A stretch of 11,750 bases of DNA, taken from NCBI GenBank assembly GCA_937916005.1, contig CALGIA010000235.1:1-11750 (forward strand), in the 5' to 3' direction. This DNA comes from an uncultured Rhodospirillaceae bacterium (lineage in GTDB: Bacteria > Pseudomonadota > Alphaproteobacteria > MPNO01). Both the position numbers and the translations under genes were made by a program. The stretch's first letter is position 1, and each line of letters begins with the position of its first letter. The notes under the pieces were generated by a model. It did no database searches and had not been told where the DNA came from. It saw nothing but the letters and a program-made list of their open reading frames with translations. Shown one piece after another: positions 1 to 7,034 of the stretch.

Positions 1-2583
1 GGACACCCCATCATTATGGTTCCCGCCCCGGCGCTCGACCCACAGAGCGCCGCCGGCCCAGCGGCCCGGAAAACTCGACAGCAGATAAAACGCCTTGGCG
101 ATCACGTGGTCCCGCGGCGCGGGGATCAGCGACGGAATATCCAGCCCGCTCAGCAGCATACGCAGCCGCTGGCTCGCGCGGCCGCCCTGGCCGAACGAGT
201 TGGTGGCAAAGTTGCCGCGTTCACGCGTGTCGAACAAAATGGTGCCGCCCTTTTTCAGATACTGGTTCAACTTTTCCGTCGCGGTATCCGATAAAGCTTT
301 CTGGTCCGGCGAAACGGCCCAGTAGAGCAACGGCAGGAAGGCCATTTCATCGGCCTCGATATCGATTGCGAGCGGCGCGCCGGGTTCGACCGACGTGCGC
401 TTGTGCAATATCTGGCTTAGCCCCACCATGCCGGCCCGGCTGACCGAATCGATGCGCTCGTCTCCGGTTCGCACATAGGCCAGTCGGGTCTTCTGGGTCG
501 CGTAAATCACCTTGGCATCCGGCCCGGCCGGCGGCGGATTTACGGTTTGCGCAAATCCATGTTCCGAAACCAGAACCAGCGCACAAACCAGAACGACGGC
601 AGCGGCCCCGCCGCGCAGTCCTGGCAATGGCAGCAAGCCGCGTAGCGCGTATCCGAGCACCATATCGGCGATGAGCAACACCAGCGCGGCCAGCAAAAGC
701 CACGGTTTGAAATCGATCGCAGCGTCCGATCCATAGGGCAGAACTTCGATGCCGCTGGGAAGCTCCCCCAGCGGCGTCAAACCGGTGATCCCGGCCGACA
801 GGTTCAAGGCGCGGCGCGCGGCGTCATGGCCGTAAAATCCCGGTGGGTTTCTTGGCCGGGCGCGCGCGTCCGAAAAACCGCCGCCGGGAATTGGCGAAAC
901 GCCGGGTGGCGCCGGACCCAGCCGCCCGAAGCCATCGAGTAATTCGATCGGCGGAAGGACCGTCTCCGCGTCATCGGCGACCACGCCCTGGCTGAGATCG
1001 ACAATGCGTCGAAGCATGTCCAGAAACAGGCCCGAAAGCGGCAGGTTCGACCATTCCGTGTTGGCGGTGGTGTGAAACAGTATCAGCCACCCCTGACCGC
1101 GTTTTTCAGCGGTTACCAGTGGTGTGCCGTCGCTCAGCCGCGCCCAGGTCTTGTTATTGAGATCGATCGACGGTTCGGCCAGCACCTGACGCCGGACGCG
1201 GACATCGTCAGCCACCGCGAGACCGAAAAAGGGGCTCGATTCCGAAAATGACGCCAGCTGGGCCGGCTTTGCCCACGACATGGCGCCACCCAGCGCCCGG
1301 CCGCCGTTGCGCAGCCGAACCGGTATCATGCCGCTGGCGGTGCGGGCGAGCTTGGGGCCGGCAAACCGCACGACGACGCCGCCTTTTCCAATCCATTGCG
1401 ACAAGAGCCCGGTCTGGTGACCGCTCAGTTTCCCGATATCGGCCAGCACAAGAACGGCGATTTCGCGTTTCAGCAATTCGGTAATGGTGGCGCGGCGGAC
1501 TTCGCTGAACGGTTTCAGCGCGCGCTCCAGATAATAGAGCGAGCTCAGCAACGGCTGCTCCGTCTCCGATGCCTCGCCGGACGCCAGCCCGACCGGCCGC
1601 CGCCGCCAGCGTTCGTCCAGCAGGAATGTCGCGCCGGCGGAGGTTTCTCCCTCGATCTCGATGCGCGTGACCATGTTGCGCTGTTCGCCGGGAAGCACTA
1701 GCCGGGCCTTCGCCCGCGTCGCACCGTCCTTGAATCGGATTTCTTCGCGCGTCACCAGTTGGCCGCCATCCGCCGTGGCGCGGAGCCAGATCCTGTTTTC
1801 GCCGCGTGCGTCCGCGCGCAGCACCGGCACGATCAATGCGCCGGATTCGGTCTCCGGCGGCAGCACCATCTTGCCGGCTGCGCCGCTGGGCGGCGTGAAC
1901 ACCTGAACAGAGCCGAGCGATTGCAGCCGGGATGCAAGTGCATCGGCATCGTTTCGACCAGACCCTCCGGCCCGGTGATCACTCAGCTCCTCGCCCATCC
2001 CATTGGAAATCCACGCGATATGCGCCGACCCCTCGACGGAGAGGTTCTCCAGCGCTCGCAGCGCGCCGTGCCGATCGACCGGCCAGGGGCGGGGGCTCAA
2101 ATTCCGGATCAACGCCCGCGCATCGGCGGCGCGCAGCAACCGGGAAATTGCGATCGGTTCGTCGGACGCGTGCCGTGCAGTGGCCAGTATGCGGATCGGC
2201 CGCTGGTCACGCTCGGCCCGGTCGACCAAGGATTCCATCGCCGCGCGCCGTACCGGCCAGTCGATTGCAGACGCCCAGCCATCGTCCACCACGATGATCA
2301 GCGGCCCACTGCCATGCAGCATCGCGCCAGGCCGCCACAGGGGGTGGGACAGGGCCAGAATGACCAAAAGCACCAGGAACATGCGTAGTAATATCAGCCA
2401 TAAGGGGGTCCGCGCCGGGGTTTCTTCCTGTGGTTTCAGCGCCAATAACAGTCGAATTGCGGGAAATTCCATCAGCCGGGGCGCCGGCGGGGTGACCCGC
2501 AGCAGCCACCACAGCAACGGCAACGCGGCCGCCGCCAACAGCATCCACGGTGCGGCGAATGCGAATGACCCGAACTCCAACAT
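1..2583 (-). CDS. BatA-like membrane protein with C-terminal DUF4159 domain (3' end missing)
   Basis: The frame is open for all 861 codons from ATG at 2583 to the left edge, so the C-terminus is missing. Residues 1-80 form the paired-helix N-terminus of the BatA/aerotolerance family: a helix at about 8-27, a PRLMEFPAIRLL segment, and a helix at about 60-78. A von Willebrand-like segment follows at about 94-230, beginning IIVVDDGWASA; this is not a canonical DxSxS metal site. Two hydrophobic segments lie near 627-646 and 660-672. From about residue 690 the sequence matches the DUF4159 opening (VIYATQKTRLAYVRTGDERI), continuing through ILFDTRERG to GGALWVERRG at the edge. The long middle part is probably extracytoplasmic. 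The start follows the DUF58 stop by two bases (TAGGAATG) with GGTGGA upstream, so the genes are translationally close. The family is known from alphaproteobacteria beside MoxR and DUF58 genes. A role as membrane partner of the MoxR ATPase is inference. Confidence 0.9.
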   Translation of the reverse strand, partial: MLEFGSFAFAAPWMLLAAAALPLLWWLLRVTPPAPRLMEFPAIRLLLALKPQEETPARTPLWLILLRMFLVLLVILALSHPLWRPGAMLHGSGPLIIVVDDGWASAIDWPVRRAAMESLVDRAERDQRPIRILATARHASDEPIAISRLLRAADARALIRNLSPRPWPVDRHGALRALENLSVEGSAHIAWISNGMGEELSDHRAGGSGRNDADALASRLQSLGSVQVFTPPSGAAGKMVLPPETESGALIVPVLRADARGENRIWLRATADGGQLVTREEIRFKDGATRAKARLVLPGEQRNMVTRIEIEGETSAGATFLLDERWRRRPVGLASGEASETEQPLLSSLYYLERALKPFSEVRRATITELLKREIAVLVLADIGKLSGHQTGLLSQWIGKGGVVVRFAGPKLARTASGMIPVRLRNGGRALGGAMSWAKPAQLASFSESSPFFGLAVADDVRVRRQVLAEPSIDLNNKTWARLSDGTPLVTAEKRGQGWLILFHTTANTEWSNLPLSGLFLDMLRRIVDLSQGVVADDAETVLPPIELLDGFGRLGPAPPGVSPIPGGGFSDARARPRNPPGFYGHDAARRALNLSAGITGLTPLGELPSGIEVLPYGSDAAIDFKPWLLLAALVLLIADMVLGYALRGLLPLPGLRGGAAAVVLVCALVLVSEHGFAQTVNPPPAGPDAKVIYATQKTRLAYVRTGDERIDSVSRAGMVGLSQILHKRTSVEPGAPLAIDIEADEMAFLPLLYWAVSPDQKALSDTATEKLNQYLKKGGTILFDTRERGNFATNSFGQGGRASQRLRMLLSGLDIPSLIPAPRDHVIAKAFYLLSSFPGRWAGGALWVERRGGNHNDGVS

Positions 2584-2585
2584 TC

Positions 2586-3479
2586 CTAATCCACCATTTG
2601 GGAGAGGTATTGATGCAGGGCCAACAGTGCTGATTCGGGCGGTTTGTCCGTGTGGTGGGTAGCGAATGACCAGCCATATGAGCGCGCGAGATCGGACAGG
2701 GCGGTCCGGTGGGCGCGCATCAGCGCGGCATAATCGTCGCGCACCATCTCGACCCGGCCGATCAATGCATCGCCTTCGCCCTCCATGCCCGCGAATCGGA
2801 CCCGGCCGCGGAACGGCAGGGTTTCCTCCGCGGGGTCGAGCACCTGGACCAGATGACCCGTCACGCCGCGTGCGGCAAATCCCCGGACAATTTTTTCGAT
2901 CTCGTCGACCGGCGACAGCAAATCACCGAACAGAACCAGCCGGCCGTATCGCGGCAGCGGTTCCAGTGCGGGAAGGCTGGTTCCCGGTTCGCGTTCAAGG
3001 GCCATATGATCCGCAAGCCGGTTGATCACCGCGCGCCCGTTGGACGGCGGCGCGCCCGTCCCCAGCAAGGCCACCTGTTCGCCGCCGCGCACCAGCAGAG
3101 AGGCCAACGCCAGGGCCAGAACGGCGACCCGTTCCTGTTTTTTCGGCAGATCGGCGCTCGATCGGTAATTCATGGATGCCGAGGTGTCGCGCCAGATCCA
3201 GACGCTTTGCGCCGCGTCCCATTCGTTTTCGCGCACAAATGTAAAGCGCGACTTTGCCGATTGACGCCAATCGACGCTATGGGCCGGGTCGCCCGGCTGG
3301 GTGCGCCGGAACTGCCAGAATGTATCGCCCTGACCGACGCGCCGGCGGCCATGGACGCCTTGGGCAACCGTGGCGGCAACGCGTTCAGCTTGGACCATGA
3401 TCGCCGGCAGTTTGCCCGCCGCGTGTTCGGCGTCGCGGCGCACCGTCGCCGCATTTGGGGCGGCGGCGTTGTTGCGCAT
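2586..3479 (-). CDS. DUF58 domain protein (VWA-like partner of MoxR)
   Basis: This is a soluble protein of about 297 residues, the usual size for the alphaproteobacterial DUF58 group. Numbered from ATG 3479, the DUF58 hallmark FRRTQPGDPAHSVDWRQSAK lies at about 57-76. It is followed by IWRDTSASM, whose D98-x-S100-x-S102 is an intact metal-binding (MIDAS) signature of the von Willebrand fold. VHGRRRVGQGDTFWQFRR just before it is typical of the group. No membrane segment is visible. An in-frame GTG at 3506 would add nine residues and overlap the MoxR gene by 19 bases. I prefer the ATG, eight bases after the MoxR stop, but neither start has a strong ribosome-binding site. In known MoxR clusters such proteins are adaptors or substrates of the ATPase; that role here is inferred from position. 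Confidence 0.9.
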   Translation of the reverse strand: MRNNAAAPNAATVRRDAEHAAGKLPAIMVQAERVAATVAQGVHGRRRVGQGDTFWQFRRTQPGDPAHSVDWRQSAKSRFTFVRENEWDAAQSVWIWRDTSASMNYRSSADLPKKQERVAVLALALASLLVRGGEQVALLGTGAPPSNGRAVINRLADHMALEREPGTSLPALEPLPRYGRLVLFGDLLSPVDEIEKIVRGFAARGVTGHLVQVLDPAEETLPFRGRVRFAGMEGEGDALIGRVEMVRDDYAALMRAHRTALSDLARSYGWSFATHHTDKPPESALLALHQYLSQMVD

Positions 3480-3487
3480 GGGAATTT

Positions 3488-4564
3488 TCAGGCCAGGGGC
3501 GCGCACAGCCGGTCGATTATATCGCCAATCGTGACCCCGTCGGCCCGGGCGGCGAATGTCAACGCCATGCGGTGCCGCAGCACCGGCGGCGCCAGCGCGA
3601 TCACGTCGTCAACCGAGGGTGACAACCGGCCATCAAGCAAGGCGCGTGCGCGGGTCGCCAGCATCAGCGCCTGTGACGCACGCGGCCCCGGTCCCCAGGC
3701 CACGTGGTTCTGAATTTCCGGGTAATCCGATGATTCCGGCCGCCCATTCCGGACCAGGTTCAAAATCGCCGAGACCACCGCGTCGCCAACCGGTATGCGG
3801 CGCACTAGATTTTGCGCCGCCAGAAGCTCTTCGCCGGTCATGACCTGTTCGGGTTTTTCGTTGGCCGTTCCCGTGGTGGCCAGCAGCATGTCGCGTTCCG
3901 CCGCACCGTCGGGATAGCCGATATTGATTTGCAGCAGGAAGCGATCCAGCTGCGCTTCCGGCAGGGGGTAGGTGCCTTCCTGTTCCAGCGGGTTCTGTGT
4001 CGCCAGAACATGGAACGGCGCCGGCAGCGGATGATTTTGCCCGGCCACCGTCACCCGGTGTTCCTGCATGGATTGCAGCAGGGCAGATTGGGTGCGTGGA
4101 CTTGCGCGGTTGATTTCATCGGCCATCAGAAGCTGGCAGAAAACCGGACCATGAATGAAGCGGAACGACCGGGCGCCGGTTTCGCTTTCCTCCAGTACCT
4201 CGGAACCCAGAATGTCGGCCGGCATCAGATCCGGCGTGAACTGCACCCGCTTGTCATCCAGGCCGAGCACGGCGCCCAGGGTTTCCACCAGCCGGGTTTT
4301 TCCAAGGCCCGGAAAGCCGATCAACAGCGCGTGACCGCCGGCCAGCAGCGTGATAAGACTTTCGTCGATAACGTTTTTCTGGCCGAAAATGATGCGGCCG
4401 ATTCTATCCCGCGCCATTTCCATGCGGTGGCCGAGAGCTTCGATTTCCGCCGCCAGACCGGGTGATGCCCCGCCGGAGGATAAAAGCGCGTCATTGGCCG
4501 TGCGGGCCGGAGCGGCCTTGTCGGCGGGGGAGGGTGGTTCCGGGTTGGTCACTGGATCAGTCAC
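3488..4564 (-). CDS. MoxR-family AAA+ ATPase
   Basis: This 358-residue protein is a MoxR-type AAA+ ATPase, a family that acts as chaperones assembling or activating metal-dependent and membrane complexes. After a Pro/Ala-rich leader (1-35) come Walker A GFPGLGKT at 83-90, Walker B LLMADEINR at 145-153 followed by SALLQSMQEHRVTVAG, sensor-1 ATQNP at 188-192, and the MoxR signature LPEAQLDRF at 201-209. An AAA lid domain fills the C-terminus. Every expected motif is intact. The start is GTG with TGAGG five bases upstream (4570-4574). The gene leads a tight minus-strand run with the DUF58 and DUF4159 genes and diverges from the DUF1285 gene about 30 bases away. The family call is secure; the specific client is not known. 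Confidence 0.95.
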   Translation of the reverse strand: MTDPVTNPEPPSPADKAAPARTANDALLSSGGASPGLAAEIEALGHRMEMARDRIGRIIFGQKNVIDESLITLLAGGHALLIGFPGLGKTRLVETLGAVLGLDDKRVQFTPDLMPADILGSEVLEESETGARSFRFIHGPVFCQLLMADEINRASPRTQSALLQSMQEHRVTVAGQNHPLPAPFHVLATQNPLEQEGTYPLPEAQLDRFLLQINIGYPDGAAERDMLLATTGTANEKPEQVMTGEELLAAQNLVRRIPVGDAVVSAILNLVRNGRPESSDYPEIQNHVAWGPGPRASQALMLATRARALLDGRLSPSVDDVIALAPPVLRHRMALTFAARADGVTIGDIIDRLCAPLA

Positions 4565-4581
4565 GGGCGCCTCAACAAATT

Positions 4582-4585
4582 GGAG
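4582..4585 (+). promoter_or_regulatory. Ribosome-binding site setting the DUF1285 TTG start
   Basis: GGAG lies nine bases before TTG 4595. The earlier in-frame TTG at 4580 overlaps this site and has no purine-rich stretch before it, so 4595 is the better start. Confidence 0.5.
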
Positions 4586-4594
4586 TGTCGCATC

Positions 4595-5176
4595 TTGCCG
4601 GACCCCTCACTTGGAAATTTTACCCTCGGCAATCTCCAAAGAGCGCTTGGCGAGGGCGAAACTTCCGCGGAAGTCGAATCCGGCGGACCACAGCTCTGCG
4701 GCGATATCGACTTGCGTATCAGCCGCAACGGTGACTGGTTTTATCACGGATCACCGATTGGCCGCAAACAGCTGGTTAAGCTGTTTGCAACTGTCCTGCA
4801 TTGTGACAGTGACGGCAAGTACTGGTTGGAAACACCGGCGGAAAAATGCGGAATCCAGGTCGATGATGCGCCCTTTGTTGCGGTTGAAATGGAAGTTTCC
4901 GGTGTGGGACAGGAACGCGAGATCACTTTCCGCACCAATGTTGACGAAATTGTGACCGTTGATGTCCAACATCCCATCCGAGTCGATACCGATATGGAAA
5001 CCGGCGAACCGTCACCCTATGTATTGGTGCGTGACCGGTTGGACGCGCTGATCGCCCGCGCGGTATTCTATGATCTGGTCGAGCTGGGCGAGGAACGATT
5101 GATCGACGGGGAAACGGTTTTCGGGGTGTGGAGCCACCGGGCGTTTTTCCCCCTTGGGCGTTTGGACGAAACTTAA
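4595..5176 (+). CDS. DUF1285 domain protein
   Basis: This protein of about 193 residues has no membrane segment or signal peptide. The DUF1285 signature is clear: CGDIDLRISRNGDWFYHGSP at about 35-54, then IGRKQLVKLFATVL, a middle YWLETPAEKCGIQVDDAPF segment, and a C-terminal VLVRDRLDALIARAVFYDLV. The biochemical role of the family is not established. Its length matches the family. The likely start is TTG 4595, supported by GGAG; TTG 4580 would add five residues. It heads a plus-strand run with the Nudix and CCA-transferase genes, an order I recall from other alphaproteobacteria. The 5' end is about 30 bases from the divergent MoxR start, so its promoter must lie partly inside the MoxR gene. 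Confidence 0.88.
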   Translation: MPDPSLGNFTLGNLQRALGEGETSAEVESGGPQLCGDIDLRISRNGDWFYHGSPIGRKQLVKLFATVLHCDSDGKYWLETPAEKCGIQVDDAPFVAVEMEVSGVGQEREITFRTNVDEIVTVDVQHPIRVDTDMETGEPSPYVLVRDRLDALIARAVFYDLVELGEERLIDGETVFGVWSHRAFFPLGRLDET

Positions 5177-5193
5177 CCCTGACGCGGAACGAC

Positions 5194-5197
5194 GGAG
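5194..5197 (+). promoter_or_regulatory. Ribosome-binding site setting the Nudix TTG start
   Basis: GGAG sits five bases before TTG 5203. It favours this start over GTG 5128, which would overlap the DUF1285 gene by 49 bases and add a proline-rich leader not typical of the family. Confidence 0.5.
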
Positions 5198-5202
5198 ACC
5201 AA

Positions 5203-5805
5203 TTGCGCACCCGGATTTTAAACGCTTTCGATGGACCCGGTCTTTCCCGGCATCCCGATAATGGCGACGCGCCGTGGATGCGGGGCAGTGGCCGGGCGGA
5301 CAGCGAAAATAATATCGTGCCCGCGGCGGTGCTGGTGCCGTTGATCGAGCGGGCGAATGGCATGACCGTGCTGTTGACCCAGCGCACCGCCCATCTCAAA
5401 TCCCATGCCGGGCAGATTTCCTTTCCCGGCGGCCGGGTGGAGGATAGTGATCTGACGCCGGAGAACACGGCCTTGCGCGAGACCGAGGAAGAAATCGGAT
5501 TGCCGCGTACCCGGGTAGAACTGGTCGGAAGGCTGAACGAGCGCAAAACCGGCACCGGCTATCACGTGGTTCCGGTGGTCGGGCTGGTCACGCCGCCGTT
5601 CGAGCTGACGCCTGATCCAGGCGAGGTCGCCGGGGTGTTTGAAGTGCCGCTTGATTTCGCCCTCGACCCGGCCAACCACAAGTTCGAAACCCGAATCCGG
5701 GGCGGTGTCGAGCAACAGTTTTACGTACTGCCCTATCAGGATTATCATATCTGGGGGCTGACGGCGCGGCTTCTGGTCAATCTTGCCGAGGCTCTTGAAA
5801 GCTGA
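5203..5805 (+). CDS. Nudix hydrolase, CoA pyrophosphatase type
   Basis: This 200-residue Nudix hydrolase belongs to the CoA pyrophosphatase (NudL/YeaB-like) group, which cleaves CoA or acyl-CoA to phosphopantetheine products and 3',5'-ADP. The diagnostic CoA motif LLTQRTAHLKSHAGQISFPG spans about 57-76 and leads into the Nudix box: G77, E80, and the catalytic helix ALRETEEEIGL at 90-100 with metal-binding glutamates. The C-terminal GGVEQQFYVLPYQDYHIWG is also typical. The TTG start is chosen from GGAG five bases upstream; GTG 5128 is the alternative and gives 225 residues. Its TGA shares one base with the ATG of the downstream CCA gene (TGATG), so translation is probably coupled. The substrate is inferred from the motif. 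Confidence 0.92.
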   Translation: MRTRILNAFDGPGLSRHPDNGDAPWMRGSGRADSENNIVPAAVLVPLIERANGMTVLLTQRTAHLKSHAGQISFPGGRVEDSDLTPENTALRETEEEIGLPRTRVELVGRLNERKTGTGYHVVPVVGLVTPPFELTPDPGEVAGVFEVPLDFALDPANHKFETRIRGGVEQQFYVLPYQDYHIWGLTARLLVNLAEALES

Positions 5806-7034
5806 TGGAAAGCGCGGAAAAAATCGCGCCCCAGGACTGGATGTCATCGCCGGATACCCGCGCGGTGATGGCGGCGCTGTCGGCGGACGGCGCGGTTGCG
5901 CGCTTCGTCGGCGGCTGCGTGCGCGACGCCGTGCTGGGCCGCAAGGTCAAGGATGTCGACATCGCGACCACCGAGACGCCCGATGTGGTGACCGGGCTTC
6001 TTGAGCGCGCGGGACTTCGCGCCATCCCGACCGGCATCGCCCATGGAACCGTGACCGCAATTGCCGGCGCAACTCATTTCGAAATCACCACGTTGCGCCA
6101 TGACGTGGAAACATTCGGCCGTCATGCGCGGGTCGCCTTTACCGATAATTGGCGGGCCGATGCCGAACGGCGCGATTTCACCATGAACGCACTGTTCTGC
6201 GATCTCGATGGAACGCTCTACGATCCGGCCGGCGGGGTGTGTGATCTGCGCGCCGGTAGGGTCCGCTTCGTCGGCGATGCGCGGGCGCGGATCCAGGAAG
6301 ATGTCTTGCGGCTACTGCGGTTTTTCCGTTTTTTTGCCTGGTATGGAAAGGGAGCGCCCGATGAAGTGGCGCTTGCCGCCTGTGCCGAGTTCGCGCCGCG
6401 CCTGCCGGATTTGTCCGCGGAACGTGTCTGGGCCGAGATGTCGCGGTTGCTGCTGGCGCCCGACCCGGCATCGGTGGTTGAGCTGATGGCCGGGAAAGGC
6501 GTGCTGGGCCATCTGTTGCCTGAGGCGCGGTTCCCCGACCGGCTGGCCGGGCTGGTGCGCCTGGAGACGGAACTGGACCATCCCGCCGATGGGATCCGGC
6601 GGCTCGCCGTGATTCTCGAGGGTGATCGCGATTCGGCTATGGGAATTACCGACCGGCTGCGTCTGTCGCGCAGGGAATGCGGCCGGCTCGGCGATATTCT
6701 CGCCAACCGGGGGCAGGCCGGTTCCGCCATGGAGCCCCGCGACCAGCGCGCAATGATCTATCGGCTCGGCATCGATCTGTTTCGCGATCTGGTCTTGATC
6801 GATTGGGTGGATGATGGAGACGACCGGTCCGCCTTATGGCAATCCGCCAAGGACTGGAATCCGATCAGCTTTCCGCTCAAGGGCGCTGACGTGATGGCTC
6901 TCGGGATCCCCAAAGGCCCCGAAATCGGCGTTCATCTACGGGAAATCGAGACCTGGTGGATCGGCGAGGATTTCCGCCCCGGCCGGGACGCATGCCTGGC
7001 GCGGCTCGAACGGTCGGTGGAGCGGGACGCCTAA
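5805..7034 (+). CDS. cca: CCA tRNA nucleotidyltransferase (class II)
   Basis: This 409-residue enzyme adds or repairs the 3'-terminal CCA of tRNAs. Class II nucleotidyltransferase motifs appear in order: FVGGCVRD at 34-41, the catalytic KDVDIAT with two metal-binding aspartates at 49-55, RRDFTMNAL at 122-130, then a segment at 151-176 containing RVRFVGDARARIQEDVLR and ending LRFFRF. The remainder is the helical neck and tail, with RLRLSRRECGRL near 283-294. Its length matches the alphaproteobacterial form. The ATG overlaps the Nudix stop by one base. At the other end the TAA overlaps the stop of the convergent UbiD-family gene. I cannot tell a full CCA enzyme from a partial (A-adding) one by motif, but single-gene alphaproteobacterial copies normally add all three bases. 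Confidence 0.95.
   Translation: MESAEKIAPQDWMSSPDTRAVMAALSADGAVARFVGGCVRDAVLGRKVKDVDIATTETPDVVTGLLERAGLRAIPTGIAHGTVTAIAGATHFEITTLRHDVETFGRHARVAFTDNWRADAERRDFTMNALFCDLDGTLYDPAGGVCDLRAGRVRFVGDARARIQEDVLRLLRFFRFFAWYGKGAPDEVALAACAEFAPRLPDLSAERVWAEMSRLLLAPDPASVVELMAGKGVLGHLLPEARFPDRLAGLVRLETELDHPADGIRRLAVILEGDRDSAMGITDRLRLSRRECGRLGDILANRGQAGSAMEPRDQRAMIYRLGIDLFRDLVLIDWVDDGDDRSALWQSAKDWNPISFPLKGADVMALGIPKGPEIGVHLREIETWWIGEDFRPGRDACLARLERSVERDA

Noticed and set aside
1759..2662. Two long plus-strand open frames opposite the BatA-like gene
   Set aside because: Both are antisense to a continuous 861-codon frame with recognisable domains, and both products are biased in composition without motifs.
2709..3713. 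Plus-strand open frame of 334 codons
   Set aside because: It lies antisense to the DUF58 gene and the end of the MoxR gene, which carry clear family motifs. The translated product is low-complexity and His/Arg/Gln-rich, as expected of a GC-rich shadow frame.
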